A DNA stretch of 64,000 nt, from assembly GCA_946811695.1 (NCBI GenBank), contig OX328124.1, forward strand, positions 29,010,148 to 29,074,147. Reading direction: 5' to 3'. How positions within the stretch are numbered: the first letter of the stretch is position 1; each line of letters starts with the position of its first letter. Source of the stretch: Gonocerus acuteangulatus. Taxonomy: Eukaryota > Arthropoda > Insecta > Hemiptera > Coreidae. This document shows positions 49,445-61,315 of this stretch, piece by piece. The position numbers and the translations under genes are program-made. Below the pieces are notes generated by a model that ran no database searches, was not told the DNA's origin, and worked only from the letters and a program-made list of their open reading frames with translations.

Positions 49445-50664
49445 AATACCTTTGGTGGCCTAAAACAAAATACTCATAGCCTTTCTACAACTATCTATGT
49501 CTGATAAATCTTCAAAAAATTAAAACATTTCAATTTTTTGAAGTACAAACATAAAGGTACTAATTTTAAAAAAATATTATCCCATTGAGATCCCAACTTG
49601 AAATTTAACTAAAACTACAAATTTTTGAAAACTTGTAAACATACGCTTTAAGAGGAATTAACATTTTTAAAAATTACCTTGAAATTCCAATTTTTATGAA
49701 TAAGTCATGATATATATTATTTTTATCAGTATTTAATACACTATCGAATGCCGAATTTACCGCACCTTTCTAGCTCATTTTGTTTGGGAGTTATGGCTAA
49801 TTGTATGGTCAAGTGGCTATGAAAATGAGTACTTTATAAAAAAATGAAAGTTTTATAACTCAAAAAATAATAAAGATAAATGTCTAAAAGTTTGGGCTTT
49901 GAATTATCCTATAGTGTACTATTAATGAGTCAAATCGGGGGGAAAAATGAGAGGGAAATGTTTTACTTTATATTGGATCACTTGATATGGAATAGCCCTT
50001 ACATAAAAATACAAAAATATCAGATTATAGAAATATCATAGGAACATTTTTCCAATAATAAATAAAAATTATTGAGAAGAGATAGTCGACCACTGACATT
50101 GAGAAGGTATTGATGATCGTGTTCGACCGTATGTTGAATAAAAATACATTTTATAACTAAAATGAGTTATATTTCTGTGCCAAAGTTTCGGTTTGATATG
50201 CCAGCCTTCTTCAGGGCTAAGGAGGAGAGGGTGAAATGTCCCGTTTCATGGAGGCTACATTTCTGGTTGAGAAATATAATGTAAGGTAAACGGTGTAAGA
50301 TTGTGTACCTGAAGATCAAAAGGAGTAAAGAGTCTCATGAAAATTAAATATATTAACGTTTTATTACAGAAAATTACCCCCGAAATACACCAAACAGGCA
50401 ATAATCTGGGAGGGGCAATACTTGCGGGAACAAAAGTACAAGTAACGATTTGTCAATAAACGCTTGTCGGGCCGTTAACACGAGGTGACAAGGGACAACT
50501 GCTTAGTAGAATAGTAGTTCAGAGCTCACTTGTCACTTAGTATATAGTAGTGCTTCATGTTTTCTTGTACTTGCCACGTTTACTTATACTTACCACTAAG
50601 CACTTTGTTTGCACTTAGGTACAAGTGGTCACTAATGACAAGTACGAAGCTACTGCAACCAAGG
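49445..50664. other. No recognised gene; a degenerate hammerhead-like string
   Basis: On the minus strand at about 50175-50220: AGCC, CTGAAGA, AAGGCTGG...AAACC, GAA, ACTTT, GGC. The outer GCC/GGC can pair, but stem II is weak. The rest is unrecognised AT-rich sequence. Confidence 0.35.
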
Positions 50665-51027
50665 CCTTAGGATGATCATAAACAGTGAGGACAATCTCAA
50701 GAGTTGTACTGCGCTGTCCTAATCTTGAGATATTCCTGACCGTGTATGAGAAAGCCTTGAAGCTAGAGTTGACCTGTACAGTCCATCAAAGTAGAATGAA
50801 AACACCAATAGACTAACTGTACAGACCAATGAGACCGAGACTGTGCAGGCTTGGTGTGTATGGACAAGGGAATATTTGCTTAGCATTGAATAGGTCTACT
50901 TTAACTGGACTGTGCAGTCCCTGAACTTATCGTGTGCATGCTAGATCCGTTCAGTCATCAAACCTTGTGGCCAAACAGTGCAGTCTCTGCCTTGAGATTT
51001 GAACTGAACGTGTATGGCCACCTTTAG
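50665..51027 (+). mobile_element. MITE-like repeat with GTGTATGGCCACCTTTAG end
   Basis: Similar over its length to 60658-61016, sharing CTGTACAGTCCATCAAAGTA-like, GTGTGTATGGAC, GAACTGAACGTGTATGGCC and the terminal CACCTTTAG. It matches 1283-1490 in reverse. The left end CCTTAGGATGATCATA is a degraded inverse of the right end. No coding capacity. Confidence 0.65.
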
Positions 51028-51499
51028 AGATTGTAGATTCATGAAAAGAATATTTTGTAGCCGTCCTTGCGCGGAGGTAGGCGTCAGTGAGTAGGATCAA
51101 AACCTACTCATCCACTGCTTACCGACTCAATATTCATCGAACGAGCTATATATTATTTTTCACAGTTTGTGCTTACAATTCCCGCCGAGGCTTCACATTC
51201 AATAAAAGAATGAAGTGGAATCTTTGATAATTGATGAAAGACATACAATTAATCTCTAATTTCATCGATATTTGAGGTATAAGCTACTATGTGAGAGTAC
51301 CATAAACCTGGGTGCGCCTAAGATTTAATCTGTACCCTTCAAGTGTTTGCGAAACTATCCAGTCTTAATGGAAGTAGAGAAATCTCAACTGGATGGAGTA
51401 CAGTGGACTCAATACTACTGCTATATTTCTTAAAAGCTCAAAAATATTAGATTCCAACAGTACAAAGTTTTTGGACGGTATCTATATAAATAAAAAAAG
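51028..51499. other. No recognised feature
   Basis: Only short frames; no repeat copies noticed. Confidence 0.4.
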
Positions 51500-52407
51500 T
51501 CCGTCACGCAGGAGCTGCATAACTAAGCACTTTCCTCAGAATTTGGTTAGTGTAGATTGTTTTCCAGAACAATTTGCTTAAAATATCCTACATAAATAAA
51601 ATAAAAACATGAATAGTTCTCTTTTAAATTTGTAATGAGTAACTGATCAATTAATAATTTGCTTCCAGAGTTATGTTTACACATGGTACCTATTACACTA
51701 CGTAATAAATACAAAAAACCTCATATTATCGTATTTTGATCTAACGCAGGAACAGGATACAGTCACTCTAGTGGTAGAAAGCGCTCCTTGCGGCGGCTTT
51801 GTGAACCTACGTCTGAATTGAAATATATTACAAATTAAACCCCCGCTTTCCGATTGACCGATTCAGCTCATTTTTACAACACTTCTTTCTCATGAGTTAC
51901 CCACGACGTATACCGCGTTTCGTTACAATACAGCAGAAATTACGACCGGTATGAGTATATTAAGAATTTGGGCCAAGAGTAAACCCCCTTCTAATGAACC
52001 GATTTAGTTTATTTTTACAACACATATTTACCTGTAGATTACCACTACGAATACCGAGTTTCGTCGAAATATACCAAAAATCACGGCTGGTAGTGGCGAA
52101 TTGGTATTGTGGGTCCGGAGTAAACCCCCCCTTCTAATGAACCGATTTAGTTCATTTTTATATCTCACTTTTGTCACTATATTACCACTACGAATACCGA
52201 GTTTCGTTGAAATATAACAAATATTACGGCTGACATAGTCAAATTAGTGTTTTGGGTTCGGGGTAAACCCCCCCTTCCGGTGGATCAACTTTGGTGGTTA
52301 ACGAACTCGTTCAATCGTTTGCTAATTGAATGCTATATACCAAGTTTCGTGACGAAAAAACAAAAACTCTGGCCGCTATCGTGTTAACAGACACATATAT
52401 ATATATA

Positions 52408-52464
<57 letters not shown>

Positions 52465-52585
52465 TTTAACGGGGGTCATTTTCGGTGTCTACTAGGTAGG
52501 ATCGATAAAGATTTGAAGAAATTTTTCAAAAATTCCGTCATGAGTCCAACCTCAATAGCTACTTTCCTTCGGAGGAAAGTGCTAA
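51500..52585 (+). mobile_element. Helentron-like non-autonomous element, family 1, copy b
   Basis: The 5' end TCCGTCACGCAGGAGCTGCA at 51500 is followed by AGCACTTTCCTC (51526-51537). The 3' hairpin ACTTTCCTTCGGAGGAAAGT (52561-52580) is followed by GCTAA ending at 52585. GAGGAAAGTGCT of the 3' end is the inverse of AGCACTTTCCTC near the 5' end. Internal tandem units of about 140 bp each hold a C-run, CGATTTAGTT(T/C)ATTTTTA and CCACTACGAATACCGAGTTTC. The (TA)n tract is at 52395-52460. Copies a and c lie in the opposite orientation, and their sequence stops matching after CTAA, which defines the end. Confidence 0.82.
52395..52460. repeat. (TA)n microsatellite inside family-1 element
   Basis: TA run between GTTAACAGACACA and AAATTTTAACGGGGG, the same internal position as in copies a and c. 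Confidence 0.95.
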
Positions 52586-53168
52586 TAAATAAGGTGAGGG
52601 TTGTGAAGGATCAATGGATTCTTGAAGGAACTGCAGGAGTTGCTCCCAAAACATTAACTTTTATTAGCGACGTTTCGAACTAGTTCAAATTAGTTTATAC
52701 ACCGCAGAAATTAATTCTTTTATAATGATTCTGATAATAATAATATCAAATGTATTAAGCAACATCTTTTAGTTTTCTTGTGTGGCATTCACGTACATGT
52801 GTGGTGATTAGTGGTGTTTTGACATGTTGAATTGACCACAATGCAATTATGCCCCGCAGTTCGTTTCGTTGTGCACATTAATAGCACTATCGTGATGTTT
52901 AATGCTTCAGCTTCAGTCCCGTATCAATTTCTATCAGTGAAAGCGTTTGGCTGTCTTGTCATTATGCCTTTAATACAGTGCACGATATGTCTGGAAGGCA
53001 CGCGAGTATCGCTTCACCAGCGTTTATGATATTTATTAGAATGGGCCAAGGAATCACGGATAACCAGAAAACTCTTCAAAAGGGTGGCAACCTGTGGATC
53101 TTATAGACCAGTTGTTGAAATAACGTAAAAATAAAATTACGCTGTTATGTTTACTTATTGTAAAGACC
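52586..53168. other. No recognised gene
   Basis: A 65-codon frame at 52832-53029 has no recognised motif. Confidence 0.4.
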
Positions 53169-53536
53169 GTGGCGACATCTGACTTGACCAAAACCTTAAG
53201 AACTAAAAAACTTTACGGATGGGAAAGAGATTCGCTAAAAAGTAATTGCAAATTAAAAGAAATCAAAAACAAGACCATATTCTGGGCAAAACTTCTCTCG
53301 ACGGGACGAAGTAATTTTATCCAGGCTCGTACTTACTGGACAGAAAAGAAAGACCAACTTGCAGGCAGTGTAACAGAACTCTAACTGTCAAACATATACT
53401 GACTGGCTGTAGACAACGTAGCAACTTGACAAATCCTTACGACTTACGTGACTTACTTACAGAGGGTAGTCCATACATCGACATACTTCTTACGCATCTC
53501 CAATCAACACTCGTTTATTCCAAGATATCGCACTAG
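53169..53536 (+). pseudogene. C-terminal relic of a LINE (CCHC knuckle), frameshifted
   Basis: The first frame reads LKEIKNKTIFWAKLLSTGRS. In another frame from about 53333 it continues LLDRKERPTCRQCNRTLTVK, HILTGCRQRSNLTNPYDLRD, LLTEGSPYIDILLTHLQS and ends at TAG 53534-53536. The C-x2-C-x8-H-x4-C knuckle and following block align with 48380-48547. One frameshift separates the parts. It is a third member of the same LINE group in this window. Confidence 0.75.
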
Positions 53537-53599
53537 TATTTCTAAAGTGACACAACTCAAAATAAAACAACTGAAAACGTGTCAGTCTTGCCTATGTAG

Positions 53600-54175
53600 A
53601 GGGAATAACACAGGTGCCCTCTGATGTACAAGCTCTGTAGATACAGTTTTGGTGGTTGATAAAGAGATATTTACTATGACAGGAAGAGTGACACAGGTGC
53701 CCTCTGATGTACAAGCTCTGTAGATACAGTTTTGGTGGTTGATAAAGAGATATTTACTATGGAAGGAAGAGTGACACAGGTGCCCTCTGGTGTACAAGCT
53801 CTGTAGATACAGTTTTGATGGTTGATAAAGAGATATTTACTATGACAGGAAGAGTGACACAGGTGCCCTCTGATGTACAAGCTCTGTAGATACAGTTTTG
53901 ATGGTTGATAAAGAGATATTTACTATGACAGGAAGAGTGACACAGGTGCCCTCTGATGTACAAGCTCTGTAGATACAGTTTTGGTGGTTGATAAAGAGAT
54001 ATTTACTATGACAGGAAGAGTGACACAGGTGCCCTCTGATGTACAAGCTCTGTAGATACAGTTTTGGTGGTTGATAAAGAGATATTTACTATGACAGGAA
54101 GAGTGACACAGGTGCCCTCTGGTGTACAAGCTCTGTAGATACAGTTTTGATGGTTGATAACGAGATATTTACTAT
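53600..54175. repeat. Seven-copy 83-bp tandem array
   Basis: The landmark ACAGGTGCCCTCTG occurs at 53610, 53693, 53776, 53859, 53942, 54025 and 54108, exactly 83 bp apart. Units differ only at a few positions (for example TGATGTAC/TGGTGTAC). Since 83 is not divisible by three, the staggered 68-codon frames on the minus strand are artefacts. Confidence 0.97.
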
Positions 54176-54224
54176 GTTTTTCATAGTCATAAATGAAAAA
54201 TTTAAATAACATATTTTTTTAAGA

Positions 54225-54398
54225 GGGGCGAGATTAGCTCGGTGGCGGTGCACTGGACTAATATGCTGGAGGACCGGAGTTAAAATCCCGAGCAAGCACT
54301 GAAGATTTTTATCTTCTAGCGTCTTCGTTCATGGGTTGGATTCGGCCTCCCTGACCGTCCCTAGGCAAACCCAGCCTTTAATATTTTTTTTTTTTTTT
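54225..54398 (+). mobile_element. tRNA-derived SINE (Ile-type head), second copy, 3' poly(T)
   Basis: GGGGCGAGATTAGCTCGGTG matches the head of 45235-45587. The anticodon-like GGACTAATATGC and the body GTCTTCGTTCATGGGTTGGA to CCCAGCCTTTAATA follow, then about 15 T at 54384-54398. It is shorter than the other copy, which continues beyond CCTTTAATTAATTT. No clear target duplication. Confidence 0.75.
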
Positions 54399-56715
54399 AA
54401 TATATTAGAAAATGAATAAACATTTTTTATCTAGAAACTTTAATAAAAATAGGACTGCTTATAATTCGGTGACTAATCTTCCCTAGGCTAATAGAATTTT
54501 TTGTTGGACTCTATCGATATTTTAAAGAGCTGACTACAAAAACAACTGATTTTTGCTGTGCAGATGATTTCTAGTTATGACGTGGCCATTTTAGTGGAAG
54601 GTTTAGTAAAATTAGTAATAGTTATCCGATGATGGGAGATATATAGAGCCATAATATTTAATTTTATTCATTAACCTCCTGCCTACTCAAGAAACTTCTC
54701 CATTTTCCTTCTCAGGGAAGAAAAACATAAGTAACTTCTGATCGATTCCATTAGGGATTCTTGCAGCCGACCTTGAGTATTGTTCTCCCGAGATTTCTCC
54801 ACTACCCTCCTACGCGAATTTCTTCATAATGGATCCCTTATCAATGACTAGCCCGTTAGCCGATAGCATTGTGACGACGGGATGTTGATTTGCCACGATT
54901 CCAAGCTAATGACAAGCTTAGGAACAATGGAACGGGTCGTGAGGAGCAGGTCGCCAGGAGTGTGGTCCTCAGGGGTTTCGACACCCACTTGTTGAGTCCT
55001 CGTGGAAAACGAGCCATGGAAATTGCTAGAGAAATCGGCTCTTAAAATTGTCCCAATTCCCTTTATGGTGAAATACTAACCTTAATAGCTCTGAAAACCG
55101 TAACAATATTATATTCTTTAAATGCACATTGATTTCATGGGACGCAGACCCCCCCCCCCCCCGAAATCGGTAAAAATGTATTCAAAACTATTCACGTCCG
55201 TAGCTCTAAACTTGTTTGTCAAATAATTTTTATTTATTTATTTATTGTTGACTGCTACAAGGCAATAAAACAATTTAAACGTTATTAAGAGAAGAATTAT
55301 ATTAAGAACAATAAAAAAAAATCAATTGATCATAAACTGAGAAGTTGTGAAGTGTACCTGTACTGTTTATGTTTATATTCTGTTTTATATTTAGTCATGT
55401 GTTCATCAGTGTGTTTGATTAGTATATGAAAGTATTAATCTCAATGGTATATATTACTCAATTTCAGATATAAACTACGAATAATTACTCATTATTGTGA
55501 AGTCGTCATATTCTGTCAAATAAGTTTCTGTTTTTCAAGTAATAAAAAAAAAAAATAAAAAAATCGCTCTTAACAAGGAAAGAAGTTATAAAGCACAAAA
55601 GTTCACTGTTATGGAGGTTATAAAAGCTGGCTTAAACAGCGTATTAATAAACATGCATATTAAAAAGAATGTCTAGGACGACTTTTGGAGCGTTTCCGCT
55701 CGCTACGCTCGCTCAAGAAGATATCAAAACTCTAGTCAATCCAACTCGCTGTTATGGATAGAATTCCGATTTTATGGAGGAGAGGGAGTTTTTTTGTTTG
55801 TTTGTTTTTTTTAACGGATTCGTGTTTAGTGCATCAAAATACGATATAGTGCAAAATTTCAAAATAATCGGCGCCTAGAACCCTCGTCTTCACATTTACC
55901 ATGTTGTCTATTTATTGGCTCCCATCCGGTCAGTCATGCTGTCCGGTAAGTTATAGTTCTGTCTCAGTAGACATTCTCTCAATATGTGTTTGATAGTAAA
56001 AGGAGTGTTACATATTTATAAAACAACTTAAAGCATGATCACACTATTGCAACAACAAAATCCATAATTTCTTCAAGTCATTCTAGTAAGTGAACGCAAA
56101 CCGTTGCTGTAATTTTCCAATTTCCGAGTTGTATTACAGGAGAAATAATTCATGCCAGCCTAAGGTAGCGTTTGTTACACATGTGTATAGATACACTTGA
56201 AAGTTAACTTTTTGTTTGTTAGTGAACTGGTTATGGAAGTGCTGCGGTGTTGTCTACGACTCGCAAGCAGGGAAAGTCGTTATGTAAGCAGTCCTGGCGT
56301 GCGTACAGACACCTTCCTTGCATTTTAAGAACTCTTGCAATAATGTCTTTCCTATCTACTTCATCTTAAAGAAACGCCGACTAGCAGGAACTCCGCCATC
56401 TTAGACTGATTTCAGGTATTGTTCCACCTGGTGTGATATGAAAAGCGTAATAACTATTATTATTTCGCTTCCAAACTTCTTGCCGCTTGTACTGGAAATT
56501 TTAAATTATATCTATAATTTCATTTTAATATTAATTGCTAAAAAGAAATTGTTGGCAACAGGGCCTCTGAGAGGAATCACGGGCCCCTGTCCAAATAACT
56601 TCACGGGCCTCTTAACATTCCCCAAAACGATTCATGGAATAATTTAAAGCAGACATTTCTGTGAAAATAAAATTAAATACATCTGTAATTAAACGGAGTG
56701 GACAATGGTAGATAT
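54399..56715. other. No recognised gene
   Basis: AT-rich sequence with a 14-C run near 55150-55163 and short frames only. Confidence 0.45.
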
Positions 56716-57246
56716 ACAGGGTGTCCCGAATTTAAATGGCAAAACTTCAGGAGCGTTTAGTGGACCGAAAAACTAAGACAAAAAGTCCTTTATAGATTTG
56801 CTCGTTTCTGCTTCGTTTTGGAGAAAATCGCCAAATAAGAAACGAAACAAGTTTTAATTTTTTTACTTACTTATTTAAATTTTCAATGGAAAAAACATTG
56901 CAAATTATTAAATGAAACAATTACTAAAATTCGATCTCTTAATGCTAATATAGTTTTTGTGCGATTTCTGGAACGGTAATGCTTTAGGAGCGGTGCGAGA
57001 GTTTGCCGCGCCGATTTCACAGATTGAATTTTTGTAATTGGTTTCTTGAAATAATTCGTAGTGACAATTTGTTTCCATTGAAAATTTAAATGAGTAAGAA
57101 CAAAAATGAAAGCATGTTTCGTTTCTTATTTTGCGATTTTCTCCAAAACAACGCAAAATCGAGCAAATCTCTAAATGACTCTTTGTCTTAGATTTTGGTC
57201 CCCTATACGCTCCTGAAGTTTTGCCATTTAAATTCGGGACATTGTT
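56716..57246. mobile_element. Foldback MITE with long terminal inverted repeats
   Basis: The left end GTGTCCCGAATTTAAATGGC, AAAACTTCAGGAGCG and TTTGGAGAAAATCGC reappear inverted at the right end (GCGATTTTCTCCAAAA, CGCTCCTGAAGTTTTGCC, ATTTAAATTCGGGACA). The arms are about 170 bp. The extreme left ACAGGGTGTCCCG is not matched in full at the right. The 82-codon minus frame inside is not convincing as a gene. Confidence 0.75.
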
Positions 57247-58569
57247 AACCCTTAATTAGTGGCGTCGGGTCATATTGACCCGAAAGTATTTGCTTATTCG
57301 ACCCCCCCCCCCTGAAATCCCTTTGAAATCTTTGTATTTCAATAAATATTATTGTTTATTATTAGTTATTTAAATTACTTTACCCCAAAAAAATAAATTT
57401 AAAGTTTGTTTTACTGGGGCCCCAACACCATTAGTTATGGAAGAAAAAGCACGCCACTAATTAAGGGTTAACTTTGTTACTTAAACCCTTATGACGGTTT
57501 ACACGAGTATTCTCCCAGCATCGTGGATTGGGCAGCTTGAAAATGAGAAAATCTTAAAAACACAATTTTGCTAAGGAGCACAAATTAAAGTAGGTCATTT
57601 TGTTCAGATTCACTTTGAGTGTATCGCAACCGTTTTCTTGTTGTCAAGGACTCTTCAGGGTCCTCTTGTATCATCCCTTTCACTGGCATACATTATAGTA
57701 GCGAATTCCCACCGTCCTTCGTCCGTAAAGCCAGACGACAAAAAATCACTTTGGAAATTCCAAAAGAGTAATAGATTCTAGAAACCAATTTATATTAGAA
57801 AGTACATCCGTTTTGTCCGAGAAGGACTTCCTCTTCCATAGAATAATTTCAGTGTGCCACGCCCCCTCCCCTTCTCTCGAAAGAACAAATACACTCTAGT
57901 CTACTGATGAATTTTCTTTATATGTATGAACTGGCTGAATACCGTGCTTCGGTACGGCAGATAAGTAGTTATTTTATTGCGTCAAATAATGTATCATCAA
58001 AATTAACGCTACTACATACTTTTGTGCAGTTTATTATAGCACGGTTCCCGTCATACTATAAGTTATTCGTCAATTGATAAGTAATCGAAGCATGTTTCTT
58101 GACACTGGGGCGCTCCCGACCAGTGTCAAGCAATAGAAGTTTAACCAGTAAAGGTTAAAATTTGTTGTCAATAATAAAACGGCGTTAAAAATTATGTTTC
58201 CAAGATGTCATTTGCAAACACCCAATATATTTGCTAGCATTACCAAGAAGTGTTCTGATTGGGGATACTGATGGGTAGGAAGGCTGTCCAAGGGTTCGGG
58301 ATATTATTACCTCGGATGGGCCATCACCAGGGCGTAAACTCTATGAGGGACAAAATCACAGTTTATTTCTAGTAATTCAAGGTCTGCAATTATAGTTAAA
58401 TTTAACCTCAATTATAAATAATACTATGAAATAGATACATTACGGTAACAGCTCTTCTATTACCATCCTAGCAACGCATGCTACCTAGGTGTTTATGCTC
58501 TAACCAACTATAACTTTAATCCCCTCTAAAAATACTTAAAAATTCGAATTTCAAAAAATCCTTTCTTAA
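57247..58569. other. No recognised gene
   Basis: A C-run lies at 57302-57311. A short fragment at about 57933-57955 (CTGAATACCGTGCTTCGGTA) resembles the opening of the 10438 repeat. A hammerhead-like string (CTGAAGAGTCCTTGAC) lies on the minus strand near 57655. Confidence 0.4.
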
Positions 58570-58686
58570 CAAGTGCCTACATTATGTAGGGAGTGCCCAT
58601 GCAAAATTTCAACATTTTCTGTCGAGTGGTTTGGGCTGGGCGATGATAGGTCCGTGAGTGAGTGAGTGGTATTTGACAAATATATA

Positions 58687-58739
<53 letters not shown>

Positions 58740-58832
58740 GTGTCTGTTAGCACTATAGCGACCATAGTTTTCGCCACAAAGCGTGAAATATAGCATTCCC
58801 ATAGCAAATAATTGAACAAGTTCGATAACTTT
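58570..58832 (-). repeat. Fragment of a Helentron-like repeat with (TA)n
   Basis: GTGTGTCTGTTAGCACTATAGC, then GCGTGAAATATAGCATTCCC, is a diverged version of the block right after the (TA)n tract in family-1 elements. The (TA)n tract is at 58684-58734. The other side (GTGAGTGAGTGAGTGG) does not match family 1, so this is a different or chimeric relative. Confidence 0.55.
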
Positions 58833-58992
58833 CGTATATTCACTTTATATTAATTTGTGTAGCATTCATTTTTTATATTTTTATAAAAAATCAATTGGTC
58901 CTAGCCTGTATTTAATGTAAAACAGTAAATAAAATTGCTACAGCAAAATAAATTATGCCAATCTCAAAAAATAACGTAAATCTTTTTTATTT

Positions 58993-59124
58993 TTAGCACT
59001 TTCCTCCGAAGGAAAGTAGCTATTGAGGTTGGACTCATGACGGAATTTTTGAAAAATTTCTTCAAATCTTTATCGATCCTACCTAGTAGACACCGAAAAT
59101 GACCCCCGTTAAAATTTATATATA

Positions 59125-59193
<69 letters not shown>

Positions 59194-60242
59194 CTGTTAA
59201 CACGATAGCGGCCAGAGTTTTTGTTTTTTCGTCACGAAACTTGGTATATAGCATTCAATTAGCAAACGATTGAACGAGTTCGTTAACCACCAAAGTCGGT
59301 CCACCGGAAGGGGGGGTTTACCCCGAACCCAAAACACTAATTTGACTATGTCAGCCGTAATATTTGTTATATTTCAACGAAACTTGGTATTCGTAGTGGT
59401 AATATAGAGAGAAAAGTGAGATATAAAAATGAACTAAATCGGTTCATTAGAAGGGGGGGGGTTTACTCCGGACCCACAATACCAATTCGCCACTACCAGC
59501 CGTGATTTTTGGTATATTTCGATGAAACTCGGTATTCGTAGTGGTAATCCACAGGTAAATAACTGTTGTAAAAATAAACTAAATCGGTTCATTAGGAGGG
59601 GGGGTTTACTCCGGACCCACAATACCAATTCGCCACTACCAGCAGTGATTTTTGGTATATTTCGACGAAACTCGGCATTCGTAGTAGTAATCTACAGGTA
59701 TATATGTGTTGTAAAAATAAACTAAATCGGTTCATTAGAAGGGGGGGTTTACTCCTGACCCAAATTCTTAATATACTCATACCGGTCGTAATTTCTGCTG
59801 TATTGTAACGAAACGCGGTATACGTCGTGGGTAACTCATGAGAAAGAAGTGTTGTAGAAATGAGCTGAATCGGTCAATCGGAAAGCGGGGGTTTAATTTG
59901 TAATATATTTCAATAGAAAAGCCCGTCAGACGTAGGTTCACAAAGCCGCCGAAAGGAGCGCTTTCTACCAATAGAGTGAATGTATCCTGTTCCTGCGTTA
60001 GATCAAAATACGATAATATGAGGTTGTTTGTATTTATTACGAATTGTAATAGGTACCATGTGTAAACATAACTCTGGAAGCAAATTATTAATTGATCAGT
60101 TACTCATTACAAATTTAGAAGAGAACTATTCATGTTTTTATTTTATTTATGTAGGATATTTTAAGCAAATTGTTCTGGAAAGCAGTCTACACTACCCAAA
60201 TTCTGAGGAAAGTGCTTAGTTATGCAGCTCCTGCGTGACGGA
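58993..60242 (-). mobile_element. Helentron-like non-autonomous element, family 1, copy c
   Basis: On the minus strand it starts TCCGTCACGCAGGAGCTGCA at 60242 and ends with the ACTTTCCTTCGGAGGAAAGT hairpin and GCTAA at 58993. Internal units with spacing of about 144 bp show AACTAAATCGGTTCATTAG at 59432, 59576 and 59720, each followed by a G-run and GTTTACTCC. The (TA)n tract is at 59118-59182. Nearly the reverse complement of copy b. No coding. Confidence 0.82.
59118..59182. repeat. (TA)n microsatellite inside family-1 element
   Basis: TA run followed by TGTGTGTG, between AAATTTATATATATC and CTGTTAACACGATAGC. Confidence 0.95.
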
Positions 60243-60657
60243 CTTTTTCCATTTAGAAATTAACAAGTAATAAAGTAGCAATGTAATTTGAATTTGTGCT
60301 GAATGTTTGATATCTATTTAATGCTTCTTCACAACATTTACTTTGACCTGAAATACAAGTTTACTGTCTGTTGTAAAAAGTAATATTTTAGAGGTTATTG
60401 CAGATGATTGTCCATGATTAAAATAAATTATTCTTTTCCCAATTATTTTTATGAGTAATGTCAACATAAGTTGTTCAAGAAAGCCTTTGTCTAGTTGTCG
60501 ACCGAAGTTTTGTTAAAGCTCACAGCCTCTGTAGTACTGGCATACCTCCAGGGCTGAATGGCATGGACTGTAGCACTGTTCTGTTGTGAGGAAATGCGTC
60601 AGGGGACAAGAATGATCGAATAAGACTTTGTCGAATGTGGATTATCCAAAGAAAAAT
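60243..60657. other. No recognised feature
   Basis: Unrecognised AT-rich sequence between the Helentron-like element and the MITE-like repeat. Confidence 0.4.
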
Positions 60658-61016
60658 TCTAAGGGTGCCCATAAATGGAGAGGAAAATCTCAAGATTTGG
60701 GCTGTGCAGTTCAAACCTTAAAATATTCTTTACCGTGAATGGGACATCCTTGAGGCCAGAGCTGAACTGTAGAGTCCATCGAAGTAGAATTAAAACCCCA
60801 ATAGATTAACTGTACAGTCCAATAAGGCTGACGTATGTGGACTAGAGGATATTTTCTTCACATACAGTGGGCCTACTATAACTCGACTTTGCATTTCTGG
60901 CCTTGACGTTTATTAAATTACCGTGTGTATGGTAGACACGTATTGTTCAAACCTTGAGGCCAAACTGTACAGTACCGGCCTTGAGATTTGAACTGAACAT
61001 GTATGGCCACCTTAAG
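60658..61016 (+). mobile_element. MITE-like repeat with CATGTATGGCCACCTTAAG end
   Basis: Third copy of the family at 1283-1490 and 50665-51027, in the same orientation as the latter. The left end CTAAGGGTGCCCATA and right end TATGGCCACCTTAAG are imperfect inverted repeats, so both termini are preserved. Confidence 0.7.
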
Positions 61017-61075
61017 AAGAATTTTGGCATAACTTGTAACCTTAATAAATTAACATGAGTTGTGAAGAATTAAAT

Positions 61076-61315
61076 GGGTGGATAGAACCTTCCAAACTTT
61101 AAATCCAGTTTAATGTAATGTTACAGACCTCATCGTCCTTCAGGCATAATACTGTTATTTCACAGATGTCACGTAATATTAGTTATAAATTTTACAAATT
61201 AAATCAAATAATTTAGTGATATTTCATAACTAATATTACTCAAAATATGTAAAATTACAGTATTATCCCTGAAGAAGGACAATTGGATATAAAATCTGGA
61301 ATGTTCTACCCATCT
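61076..61315. repeat. Imperfect inverted repeat with ribozyme-like motif in the arms
   Basis: The left arm GGGTGGATAGAACCTTCC ... CGTCCTTCAGGCATAATACT (61076-61154) is inverted at ACAGTATTATCCCTGAAG ... GGAATGTTCTACCC (61257-61313). The right arm reads CCTGAAGAAGGACAATTGG, a CUGANGA-like start with weak stem II. The arms are about 70% alike by eye. Confidence 0.5.

Noticed and set aside
53582..54295. Series of 68-codon minus-strand frames 83 bp apart
   Set aside because: Artefacts of an 83-bp tandem repeat read in successive frames.
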